Positions 29,370 to 36,564 of a DNA stretch of 64,000 nucleotides are shown here, piece by piece. Position numbers and translations under genes: made by a program. The notes beneath the pieces were generated by a model that made no database searches, was not told where the DNA came from, and saw only the letters and a program-made list of their open reading frames with translations. Position 1 is the first letter of the stretch, and each line of letters starts with the position of its first letter. Source of the stretch: Rhizobium tumorigenes (GTDB lineage Bacteria > Pseudomonadota > Alphaproteobacteria > Rhizobiales > Rhizobiaceae); NCBI RefSeq assembly GCF_003240565.2, contig NZ_CP117255.1, positions 558,001 through 622,000 on the forward strand, written 5' to 3'.

Positions 29370-30158
29370 ATGGAACTGGGTCTCAAAGGGAAGAATGCCG
29401 TCATTACCGGAGGCAGTGTCGGAATTGGCCTGGCGATTGCGGAAGGACTTGCCGCGGAGGGCGCCAGCGTCATTCTGGCTGCAAGAGGAAAGGAAAGAGT
29501 TGAGGCAGAGGCCGCCCGTATCGCCTCGAAATACGGGGTGTCTGCGACAGGCATCGCCGCCGACGTTGCGACTGCCGATGGAACGAGCAGCGTTATCCGC
29601 GCTGCTGCTGAAGCCGGGGGAGCGGATATTCTCATCAACAATGCAGGCACCGGCTCGAACGAGACTGTCATGGAGGCCGATGACGAAAAGTGGCAATTCT
29701 ACTTCGACCTGCATGTCATGGCTGCCGTTCGGCTTGCCAGAGGTCTTGCGCCTCAAATGCGGGAAAAGGGCGGCGGCGTGATCCTGCACAATGCGTCCAT
29801 ATGCGCCGTGCAGCCGCTTTGGTACGAGCCCATCTACAATGTCACCAAGGCGGCATTGATGATGTTTTCGAAGACACTTTCCACCGAATTGATCCCGCAG
29901 AACATCCGCGTGAACTGCGTTAATCCCGGCCTCGTCCTGACGCCGGATTGGATCAAGACCGCCAAGCAGCTCACTGCCGATAAGGGTGGCGACTGGCAGG
30001 CTTACCTCGACTCCGTGGCCAACGAACATGCTCCCATCAAAAGGTTCGCCACTCCACAGGAAGCCGCCGACTTTTTCGTTTTCCTGTGCTCGGAACGGGC
30101 GAGCTATTCGGTCGGCTCGACCTATTTCGTCGATGGCGGAATGCTGAAGTCTATGTGA
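29370..30158 (+). CDS. Short-chain dehydrogenase/reductase (SDR)
   Basis: A 262-residue NAD(P)-dependent oxidoreductase. The cofactor loop TGGSVGIG lies at residues 13-20, NNAGTG follows, and the catalytic Tyr156-x3-Lys160 is in YNVTK with Ser in NASIC upstream. The end GSTYFVDGGMLKSM is typical of classical SDRs. GGGGAGAG precedes the ATG at 29370. The substrate cannot be told from sequence. Confidence 0.92.
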   Translation: MELGLKGKNAVITGGSVGIGLAIAEGLAAEGASVILAARGKERVEAEAARIASKYGVSATGIAADVATADGTSSVIRAAAEAGGADILINNAGTGSNETVMEADDEKWQFYFDLHVMAAVRLARGLAPQMREKGGGVILHNASICAVQPLWYEPIYNVTKAALMMFSKTLSTELIPQNIRVNCVNPGLVLTPDWIKTAKQLTADKGGDWQAYLDSVANEHAPIKRFATPQEAADFFVFLCSERASYSVGSTYFVDGGMLKSM

Positions 30159-30172
30159 GTTTCGGCCTATCT

Positions 30173-30201
30173 CGGCCGCACGATCAGCCTATGTGCGGCC
30201 G
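30173..30201. terminator. Hairpin between convergent genes
   Basis: Perfect nine-base arms CGGCCGCAC (30173-30181) and GTGCGGCCG (30193-30201), just after the SDR stop. No U-run. Confidence 0.5.
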
Positions 30202-30329
30202 GGCATTGTCGGCGCTCGCGGAAGGTGGCGGGTGTGCAGAGCCCTCCGACTGTCATTGATCGCAGCGCAACTGCCCGAGGCAACGACAAGGGGTATCATG
30301 CGGATCGCCGAAGCTCCCCAACACACCGA

Positions 30330-31457
30330 TCATCCAGCCGGCGCTTCCTCCTTCTCGGAATGGCGCTCGGAAAGAAAGTCGCCCAGCCCTTTCAGTCCAT
30401 CGATGTGCTCGCAAAACGTATTCACCGCAACGAGCAACGGCACAGCGACAAGCATGCCCACGGCCGACCACAGCCACGCCCAAAAGGACACGGCAATGAA
30501 GACGACCACGGTGTTCAGGCGGAGGCTTCGTCCGATGAAATAGGGTGTGATCAACTGGCCCTCGATGCTCGTCAAGCCCAGATAGAGGACGCCGACAGCA
30601 AGCGCCCAGCCAGGCACGTCGAACGAAACCAGTGCGACGCTCATGGCGACAAGAATGCCCGCGAATGCACCGAGATAGGGAACGTAGTTGAGAAGGAACG
30701 CAAGCACCCCGAAAATGATGGGGCTGGGCATGCCGACAGCCCAAAGCAGCAGCGCAACGGCAACTCCAAGCCCGCCATTGATGATCGTGATCGTCAACAG
30801 ATAGCGCGAGAGCTTGCGCTCGATATCGTGGGCGATGCGCATCGCCCGCTTCTTGTCCTTGAACGTCGGCATGACATGGACGAGCTTTTCATAGAACATG
30901 TCTCCTGACGCCAGAAGGAACAGGAGCAGGATCAGCGTGAAGATGAACTGTGCCATCGCTGCGGGAGCAAAGAGAGCAGCGTTTGCGATCATGCTGCTGT
31001 CGCGGACCTCGACCTGCTGAACGTCGGCCGAGTGGCTGCGGGTCAATTCCCCGAGGCGGGTCGCGGCATCCATGATCCCTGAAAAGGTGCTGGAAAGACC
31101 GCTGAGCTTGCTTTGCACATCCCTCTGGATCTGGGGCGCGCGCTCCATCCATCCGCTGACGGGAATGGCCAGAGCGCCTATGAGGGCGAGAAACCCGAAA
31201 AACAGAAAGGCGACGATCACAAGCGATGTCAGTGTCGAAGACACACCACGCCGGTCAAAGAATCTTCTGATCGGCCCGAAGACCATCGCGAGCAAAAATG
31301 CCAACACGATGGGCACCAGGAACTCTTTCGCGCTGCTCAACGTAAAGACTGAGCCGTACAGGAAGAGGCCAATGATTGCCCATCTCGGGGCGGCGCGAAC
31401 GGCGGAGGCTTTCGAGCCATCTCCGCGGTCCTCTGGCAACATGTTCACGTCTGACAA
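30330..31457 (-). CDS. AI-2E family transporter
   Basis: A 375-residue inner-membrane protein of the PerM / AI-2 exporter family. It shows seven to eight hydrophobic segments in the usual arrangement: a cluster at ~25-110, a soluble region ~115-165, then a second cluster from ~165. The family mark LNYVPYLGAFAGILVA is present, and the end carries SVGMLVAVPLLVAVNTFCEH. The start is a TTG at 31457 with GGGGGA upstream; an ATG at 31442 is also possible. Despite the family name, the transported molecule is usually unproven. Confidence 0.88.
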   Translation of the reverse strand: MSDVNMLPEDRGDGSKASAVRAAPRWAIIGLFLYGSVFTLSSAKEFLVPIVLAFLLAMVFGPIRRFFDRRGVSSTLTSLVIVAFLFFGFLALIGALAIPVSGWMERAPQIQRDVQSKLSGLSSTFSGIMDAATRLGELTRSHSADVQQVEVRDSSMIANAALFAPAAMAQFIFTLILLLFLLASGDMFYEKLVHVMPTFKDKKRAMRIAHDIERKLSRYLLTITIINGGLGVAVALLLWAVGMPSPIIFGVLAFLLNYVPYLGAFAGILVAMSVALVSFDVPGWALAVGVLYLGLTSIEGQLITPYFIGRSLRLNTVVVFIAVSFWAWLWSAVGMLVAVPLLVAVNTFCEHIDGLKGLGDFLSERHSEKEEAPAG

Positions 31458-31812
31458 ATCATTCCCCCAATGCCGGTGGACTACAGCGTAGCCGACGAGG
31501 GTGAAGTGGCGCGGCTGTCACAAAAGGCAATCGAACCAGAAAGGCATTTGGGGCCAGTCGCGGCGAGAGCTTGCGAACGCCCGATACGGCAAAGGTCTTC
31601 CTCGGCTATCTCGGAAGGACGGGCACAACTGCAACGCGACCACGGACATCATGACCGCGTGCTGCTCGTATGGCCAATCGCCAGCCCCAAGCGTCCTGGT
31701 CGTTCCGTATCGGTCAGTTAGCCCCCAAATAGATTGTAACTTCTCTGCCCTCCATCCAATCGGGAACGCATAAGCCCGAGGGACGTTAGCAAGCGCAAAT
31801 GGAGGACTACAA
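31458..31812. promoter_or_regulatory. Divergent intergenic region
   Basis: This 355-base gap separates the leftward transporter from the rightward DUF4142 gene. The right part holds an EcfG-type promoter (separate entry). The left ~290 bases show no convincing gene; overlapping short open frames have no ribosome sites. Confidence 0.45.
31763..31787 (+). promoter_or_regulatory. EcfG-type general stress promoter
   Basis: GGAAC at 31763-31767 and CGTT at 31784-31787 with a 16-base spacer, the EcfG pattern, ending 25 bases before the ATG at 31813. Confidence 0.72.
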
Positions 31813-32340
31813 ATGAACAAGATAATTCTGACAGCAGCACTTCTGATGGTTTCAACTTCGGCCTTTGCCCAGTCGGCCGCCGAAAGCACAGGCGTCAATT
31901 CGCTCATGGGCAACGCTCCGAAGACGGAAGACTTTGTCACCGAAGCGGCCACCAGTGATATGTTCGAGATCGCTTCGAGCAAATTGGCCGTTGAAAAGGC
32001 CGATCCCGCCACGAAGGCATTCGCCCAGCAGATGATTGCCGACCACACCAAGACCTCGGCCGAGATGAAGGCGATGGTCGATTCCGGCAAAGTGAAAGCC
32101 GCAATCCCGGCCGCGATGACGTCCTCGCAGCAAGGCATGCTGGACAAGCTCAACGGCCTGCAGGGTGACGAATTTACCAAGCAGTACCATTCCGACCAGG
32201 TCTCGGCCCACAAGGATGCAGTTGACCTGTTCAAGCGCTACGGCGACGGCGGCGACAATGCCGACCTGAAGACATGGGCGGCGACCACACGCCCTGCGTT
32301 GGAGCATCATCTCATGATGGCGCAGGACTTGAACAAGTAG
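31813..32340 (+). CDS. DUF4142 exported protein
   Basis: A 175-residue periplasmic protein. A signal peptide (MNKIILTAALLMVSTSAFA) is followed by the DUF4142 helical-bundle domain, with FVTEAATSDMFEIASSKLA and AFAQQMIADHTKTSAEMK. GGAGG precedes the ATG. The EcfG-type promoter suggests it belongs to the general stress regulon, where many DUF4142 proteins of rhizobia lie. Molecular function is unknown. A strong hairpin ends the transcript. Confidence 0.88.
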   Translation: MNKIILTAALLMVSTSAFAQSAAESTGVNSLMGNAPKTEDFVTEAATSDMFEIASSKLAVEKADPATKAFAQQMIADHTKTSAEMKAMVDSGKVKAAIPAAMTSSQQGMLDKLNGLQGDEFTKQYHSDQVSAHKDAVDLFKRYGDGGDNADLKTWAATTRPALEHHLMMAQDLNK

Positions 32341-32397
32341 TCACGGACTGGGCGGCGGACTTACCGTCGCCCGGCCACAATTCGGGCAAACCACAAA

Positions 32398-32430
32398 GAA
32401 AATGCCGCAAGTCATTATTGCGGCATTTTC
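32398..32430. terminator. Bidirectional rho-independent terminator
   Basis: A perfect 13-base-pair stem GAAAATGCCGCAA / TTGCGGCATTTTC around a seven-base loop, with the A/T-run built into the stem, between convergent genes ending at 32340 and 32437. Confidence 0.85.
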
Positions 32431-32436
32431 GAATCC

Positions 32437-32619
32437 CTACAGTGCGCCGCCAGTGACCGGGTTCACGATCGGCCTCTCGCTTTCGTCTTTTGCCCCTGCA
32501 GGCTGAACCAAGGGCGGAGCCATCGATTCCTCGTCGCCGAACTTCTCGGAGTCCGCGATCGGCGAGACGTCTTTTGGACGTCTTTGTTCGGGAGTGGCGT
32601 TCTGGTCGTTGGTGGACAT
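32437..32619 (-). CDS. Small hydrophilic hypothetical protein
   Basis: A 60-residue acidic, probably disordered protein beginning MSTNDQNATPEQRRPKDVSP. AAGGAG lies six bases before the ATG at 32619, which supports the start. It has no cysteines or membrane segment. Small proteins of this kind are common in rhizobial stress loci, but no function can be stated. It shares the bidirectional terminator with the DUF4142 gene. Confidence 0.6.
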   Translation of the reverse strand: MSTNDQNATPEQRRPKDVSPIADSEKFGDEESMAPPLVQPAGAKDESERPIVNPVTGGAL

Positions 32620-32896
32620 GGCGATCTCCTTTTCGAGATAAAGCTTTGCCGCCAACAAGGTTCCAGTGGCCGCCTATGGCGCAACCCTGCACCGCTGACC
32701 ACACCACTCGGAAAAGCTTGCCGTCCTCCTCAGCGCGGAATGCAAGGCGAAGCGCGCAGCAAGTCGAGCGCTATCCTTCGTTGCAGACACCACCAAGCGT
32801 CGACGTTGTCGAAGCGTCTTCTCGATGTATCGACACTGTCGATTTCTGATAAAGGCTTTAAAGTTTCAGAATTTCGGGAATTTTTCAACGCTACAA

Positions 32897-32944
32897 ACTG
32901 GTCGGAGTGGAGTGATTCGAACACTCGACCCCCACGTCCCGAAC
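32897..32944. repeat. Left attachment-type repeat (tRNA-Pro 3' fragment)
   Basis: A 48-base perfect copy of the tRNA-Pro(CGG) 3' part found at 36321-36368, same orientation. It contains the anticodon loop, T arm and CCA end but lacks the 5' half, so it cannot make a tRNA. It is the signature of site-specific integration into a tRNA gene and marks the left end of the island. Confidence 0.9.
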
Positions 32945-32964
32945 TTTGCTGACCTGTCCACATA

Positions 32965-32982
32965 TGCGGGTAAAACCCCGCA
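32965..32982 (+). terminator. Possible terminator inside island left end
   Basis: TGCGGG and CCCGCA arms around a six-base loop, followed ten bases later by TTTTT on the plus strand. No rightward gene clearly ends here. Confidence 0.3.
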
Positions 32983-33034
32983 GCTCTGGGCTTTTTGGTG
33001 CGGGTTAAGCCGCTTTGGTCTGGGTTGATCTTGC

Positions 33035-33184
33035 CTATTTCGGGCTGTTTCTCATGGTATCTCCGGGTGCGACTTTCTGGACGTCCTTCATGACATCCTC
33101 GACCTCGCCGACGTAGATCGGCTGGCCCCGGCCTTTCTGAAGGTCACTCCGCGTCGGTGCTTCATGTTCCCTTTTTGTTCTCAT
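33035..33184 (-). CDS. Possible 49-residue small protein in island
   Basis: A short frame beginning MRTKREHEAPTRSDLQKG and ending DTMRNSPK. It is charged and hydrophilic and reads protein-like, but no ribosome site is seen. It lies just inside the left attachment repeat, a usual place for excisionase or integrase genes, yet no such motif is recognised. It could be the tail of a decayed gene. Confidence 0.28.
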   Translation of the reverse strand: MRTKREHEAPTRSDLQKGRGQPIYVGEVEDVMKDVQKVAPGDTMRNSPK

Positions 33185-33231
33185 CGAATAGAAAAGTCAA
33201 GTCTGGCGCGCGCCCTCCCAACCTTCACGCA

Positions 33232-33270
33232 GCACTTTACTAGCGTCGTTCACTAAAGGTAGTAAAGTGC
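33232..33270. promoter_or_regulatory. Inverted repeat before the HEPN-like gene
   Basis: GCACTTTACTA (33232-33242) and TAGTAAAGTGC (33260-33270) are perfect 11-base inverted arms with 17 bases between. A third, imperfect copy TTAGTAAAC follows at 33272-33280. The site lies about 30 bases before the start codon and is a likely operator. Confidence 0.5.
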
Positions 33271-33298
33271 GTTAGTAAACTCGCGCGATTACGGACCC

Positions 33299-34240
33299 AT
33301 GGAAAAGCTGCTCGGCAATGCCATCGACTCAATAGAAGTCGGGATGCAGGATTTCTGGAACGGCTCTGACCGCCGACTGGTGTCGGCCGTGCGGAATGTC
33401 TACGCGGGCCTATTGCTGCTTGCTAAGGCTGTTCTTTGGAATGAGTCGCCGGGCAATGACGGCTCGCTCGTGTTCATCACGAAAGTCAAAAAGGACGGCA
33501 CTATCATCAGGACCGGAAAGACGGTCGATGTGAAGGGGATACAGGATCGCTTCGTCGAGATTGGCTTGTCGCCCGATTGGGGACCTCTCGATGCGTTGCA
33601 GAGCTACCGAAACGATATCGAACACCTGTTCTCGTCGGCCGACCCAAACGTCGTGAAGGAACAGCTCGGCAGGACACTGCCGTTGATACAGAAATTGATG
33701 GGCGAGTACCTGGGCATCGATCCCCGGCGCCAGTTCTCCGATGACTGCTGGCAAGCCCTTTTGGAAACCGAACACTTCTTCAACGAATTGCAAGCGGCCT
33801 GCGCCGCGACCTTCGACAACATCGACTGGGAGTCCACGGAAGTTCCGTTTCCGAAGACAGATATGAGCTGCCCCAACTGTGGATCGCACCTCATTTGGCA
33901 AGAGCACCCGGACCAGCGCAATGCACAGCACATGCATTTGATATGCAGGAACTGTGGCACGGAGCCGGACCTCGAAGACTGCATTGAGCAGGCGCTGGCA
34001 GATAGCACGGCCGCCGCGCGCTATCTCGTGATGACGGATGGCGACCGTGCTCCGATCGAGACTTGTCTTTCGTGCGGCCGTGAGGCGTTCATCGTGGATA
34101 TCGGCAAGTGCATTCTTTGCGACTTCGAGATCGGTGGAGAGTGCGCCATCTGCGGCGAGCACCTCAGTGTCCAAGACTATAGTCCCGAGTATCCAGACTT
34201 CTGCGAGTACCACGCACACGTCATCTCAAAGGACGACTGA
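33299..34240 (+). CDS. HEPN-like protein with C-terminal zinc ribbons
   Basis: A 313-residue protein without a named family known to me. The N-terminal ~130 residues are helical and hold R104-N-D-I-E-H109, which fits the RNxxxH motif of HEPN ribonucleases, preceded by AVRNVYAGLLLLAKAVLW, a typical HEPN helix. The C-terminal half has CxxC pairs at 191/194, 216/219, 256/259, 271/274 and 282/285, enough for two four-cysteine ribbons plus a third site with CEYHAH at the end. HEPN domains often cut RNA in defence or toxin systems. Here the role is inference from the motif and the island setting. An inverted repeat upstream suggests tight regulation. Confidence 0.62.
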   Translation: MEKLLGNAIDSIEVGMQDFWNGSDRRLVSAVRNVYAGLLLLAKAVLWNESPGNDGSLVFITKVKKDGTIIRTGKTVDVKGIQDRFVEIGLSPDWGPLDALQSYRNDIEHLFSSADPNVVKEQLGRTLPLIQKLMGEYLGIDPRRQFSDDCWQALLETEHFFNELQAACAATFDNIDWESTEVPFPKTDMSCPNCGSHLIWQEHPDQRNAQHMHLICRNCGTEPDLEDCIEQALADSTAAARYLVMTDGDRAPIETCLSCGREAFIVDIGKCILCDFEIGGECAICGEHLSVQDYSPEYPDFCEYHAHVISKDD

Positions 34241-34243
34241 CCG

Positions 34244-34888
34244 CTACTTGAACTGGTCGCCGAGGATGCCGATGCATTTCGAATAATTATCGAGCGCCGC
34301 GGTGCTGTGTGTTCGCTTTCCGGCGTCATCGGTGCTTGCTACTGTCAAATCTATCGGTAGCTGTATGTCCGTGTTCCCGCCGTTCTGGTTAAATCCAATT
34401 GTCAACGTCGTGGACGACATCGCCTCCACCAAGATCGTAAAAGACGGCTGGAAGTTGTAGATCGCGAACCACGCGCCCGGAGACGTCGAGGCCGCGTTCA
34501 CGAGGCTTCCCAGGTTGTTCGTGTAGTTCTTGCCGATGAGATAAGCCCGTGAGGGTGCCGACGGGATAAGCTTGGCGTCGGTCGACGTCGGATCGAGGAC
34601 CTCGGCGACGACCTTCACCGTCGCGCCCATTTTTCCGCCGGATGACATGATCGACGCCGACCCCGAGATTTTCAGGAACGCCCCGTCGTTGTAGGTGTAA
34701 TCCTGCGCGATAGCATCGAAAACGAGTTGGCAGCCCTGGAGCTTGCCATTCGATATCGATGGCAAGCTCTGGACGTCCATGGTGCCCAAAAGAGGACCTA
34801 GCGTTTGAACCTGTTCCGGCAAAGGCCGCGCCCCCACGGACGACACCATCGTCAACGCGATCCCCACCGACGCCCACAAGCTCTTCAT
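34244..34888 (-). CDS. Hypothetical exported protein in island
   Basis: A 214-residue secreted protein of unknown family. A signal peptide covers ~20 residues (SLWASVGIALTMVSSVGA). The mature part looks beta-rich (LKISGSASIMSSGGKMGATV, TDIQLPIDLTVAS) and has two cysteines, QGCQLV and SKCIG, that could form a disulfide. It is convergent with the HEPN-like gene, with stops three bases apart. An exported protein is unusual beside a putative intracellular nuclease, so the two may be unrelated cargo. Confidence 0.6.
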   Translation of the reverse strand: MKSLWASVGIALTMVSSVGARPLPEQVQTLGPLLGTMDVQSLPSISNGKLQGCQLVFDAIAQDYTYNDGAFLKISGSASIMSSGGKMGATVKVVAEVLDPTSTDAKLIPSAPSRAYLIGKNYTNNLGSLVNAASTSPGAWFAIYNFQPSFTILVEAMSSTTLTIGFNQNGGNTDIQLPIDLTVASTDDAGKRTHSTAALDNYSKCIGILGDQFK

Positions 34889-34918
34889 GATATTCCCACC
34901 GTTTGGTCGCTAGAGATC

Positions 34919-35170
34919 ATGCCCGAGTTTTCGCGTCAAGCGAGTGATCTGATCGTCTTCGAAATCTGGGCTGACGATCAAGTTCCCGCAGTCCGCCCTC
35001 AGTTCTTCGAGGTTACAAGAGGCAAGCGCAACCAGTCAGGGTCACTCGTAACTTGGCTGTCCGAGTGCAAGCGTCGGCCTGACGGCACCTTGATCGCCCG
35101 CCGTGTCATCCTTGACCGCAAGCGATGGTGCGAACTACAAAGCGGGCAGTGGATACCGATAGAGGTCTAG
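34919..35170 (+). CDS. Small hypothetical protein in island
   Basis: An 83-residue protein beginning MPEFSRQASDLIVFEIWADD. It contains a basic stretch (SECKRRPDGTLIARRVILDR). No known family and no obvious ribosome site. It is divergent from the exported protein gene, 30 bases away. Confidence 0.4.
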   Translation: MPEFSRQASDLIVFEIWADDQVPAVRPQFFEVTRGKRNQSGSLVTWLSECKRRPDGTLIARRVILDRKRWCELQSGQWIPIEV

Positions 35171-35249
35171 CTCTCAGAAGCCCACGAACTTCGACGGCTC
35201 CCGCGCTTCGGCACCGGGAGGTCGTCTAAGTCAACCAAAGCAAGCACGA

Positions 35250-36002
35250 TTATTGCTGTTTAGTATTTGCCTTCTTCGCAGCCTTCTCAAACCAGTCTGG
35301 AACTTCAAAGCTCCCGTCCCAGAAAATGTTTTCGGGAATCTCCTGCCAGAATTGCGTAAACGCTGCATGGAATTCTCCGAGCTGATCGGCCGTGACCGAC
35401 AAGCTGGTATGATCCGCGTATTTAGACCAAATCTCGTCATCGTCCGATTCCCTCAGGTATTCCGGGAAGCCCGACTGGAGAGCATCGAGTGCTTTGCCCT
35501 TACCATGTTTGTAGACGTTGACCACCAGACGGCAAGCTTCGATCTTGTTATGCTGGGGAAGTGCCCGAGCGTCCCACCCCCAGTTGCCAAGTAGGTCGAG
35601 AATCTCGCTCATGAGAGCTGACCATATTTTTGGCTCCAGATACTCCATCTCAAAACTGCGCGCGAGTTCCCTCGACAGCCAGTCTCGCAACTCTTTTTCC
35701 CATTGATGATACAGTCCGGCGGCGACGGACAAATGGACATCTCTCCTCATGTCCGAAAGCATTTCGTACCGTTCTATGCTTTGGTCTTGTGCCATATCGG
35801 CAGCGTCGGCTTGATCGTAGTGTTCCGGGTCAAGGGTCGTCTCGAGCCGACGGTATGTTTCTTCACCGTGCGTTTCCGCTTCACCTTCGATATCGCCGAA
35901 CTGCGCTATCAACCGTTCATTCGCCTGTTCGAAATAGAAATCGAGCTGGGAGATAAGTTGATTTCTCCAAGGGGTCCAGACCTGCAGTAAAGCTTTGGCC
36001 AT
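35250..36002 (-). CDS. Hypothetical helical protein in island (HEPN-like motif possible)
   Basis: A 250-residue soluble, largely helical, acidic protein not assigned to a family. Residues ~25-115 are rich in Glu, Gln and Arg and may form long helices. At R158...N162...K165-H166 the segment CRLVVNVYKHGKG resembles the R/N/KH motif seen in some HEPN-related and Abi-type proteins, but the Arg-His spacing (seven residues) is longer than the classical one. If real, the island would carry two HEPN-like proteins. This is inference of low strength. Confidence 0.5.
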   Translation of the reverse strand: MAKALLQVWTPWRNQLISQLDFYFEQANERLIAQFGDIEGEAETHGEETYRRLETTLDPEHYDQADAADMAQDQSIERYEMLSDMRRDVHLSVAAGLYHQWEKELRDWLSRELARSFEMEYLEPKIWSALMSEILDLLGNWGWDARALPQHNKIEACRLVVNVYKHGKGKALDALQSGFPEYLRESDDDEIWSKYADHTSLSVTADQLGEFHAAFTQFWQEIPENIFWDGSFEVPDWFEKAAKKANTKQQ

Positions 36003-36322
36003 TCCGTGAATCTCCCGCTGTCTAACGCGTGGTCTTTGATATGGCCCGACTCAAACCAGCCTCCGTTCTTGTAGGCGAGCACATGAGCCGCTGACATTCA
36101 GGGGTTGTCAACATTAAGAGACTAGCCGCCGCCGGCTATTTCGCCCGGCGTGGCCGAACGTTACCCTGAGCGCGTTTAGGGCGGCTCCAAGGCCGCCTGG
36201 CTTCATGCTTGGCCGTCTTTTTGTTGCATTTTACAGGCGTTTCTCATGGTGAAAACCATGGTGGGAATCTGAACGGCATATCAGGAGAAACGAAAAAACC
36301 CCGCCGTAGCGGGGGTTCTGAC
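36003..36322. other. Non-coding right end of the island
   Basis: A 320-base stretch without a convincing gene. It holds the tRNA-Pro terminator (36293-36314) and a CATGGT-GAAA-ACCATG inverted repeat near 36245-36260. This is where the island joins the tRNA gene. Confidence 0.5.
36293..36314 (-). terminator. Terminator of tRNA-Pro
   Basis: On the minus strand, CCCCGC-TACG-GCGGGG followed by TTTTTT, nine bases past the tRNA 3' end. It belongs to the island side of the junction, so the element brought its own terminator. Confidence 0.8.
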
Positions 36323-36368
36323 TGGTCGGAGTGGAGTGATTCGAACACTCGACCCCCACGTCCCGAAC
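36321..36368. repeat. Right attachment-type repeat within tRNA-Pro
   Basis: The 48-base copy that overlaps the 3' 46 bases of intact tRNA-Pro plus two bases beyond; identical to 32897-32944. Confidence 0.9.
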
Positions 36369-36399
36369 GTGGTGCGCTACCAGACTGCGCTACACTCCG
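36323..36399 (-). tRNA. tRNA-Pro (anticodon CGG)
   Basis: A 77-base cloverleaf with encoded CCA. Acceptor CGGAGTG pairs with CACTCCG. The anticodon stem CCACG/CGTGG encloses TTCGGGA, giving CGG. The T arm is GAGTG-TTCGAAT-CACTC. It is the integration target of the adjacent island. Confidence 0.96.
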
Positions 36400-36564
36400 T
36401 GACCAGTTGCGTGTATTTAAACCAGCCGTTTTGGTTAGACAAGGCCGAATCTGCGGGGTGCTGTTTTTTGGATCGTGAGGCCGATTTGGCGGTTGGCAAC
36501 ACGCACGACATCGCTTGGTCCGAGGAGCGGGGTGAGCGCGATACCGGCTCACCCCGGCAAGTGG

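Larger units (their letters stand above)
32897..36368. mobile_element. tRNA-Pro genomic island without integrase
   Basis: A segment of about 3.4 kb lies between two perfect 48-base direct repeats, one of which is the 3' part of intact tRNA-Pro(CGG). This layout is the usual product of tyrosine-recombinase integration. Inside are four larger genes and one doubtful small one: a HEPN-like zinc-ribbon protein, an exported protein, a small protein and a 250-residue protein. None resembles an integrase or excisionase. It may be a remnant, or a satellite moved by an integrase from elsewhere. Confidence 0.82.

Noticed and set aside
32640..32664. EcfG-like promoter before the 60-residue protein gene on the minus strand
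   Set aside because: GGAAC is present with a 16-base spacer, but the -10 reads CTTT rather than CGTT, so it is too weak to list.
32897..32944. Second tRNA-Pro gene
   Set aside because: Only the 3' part is present; the 5' half does not match, so it is an attachment-type repeat and not a tRNA gene.
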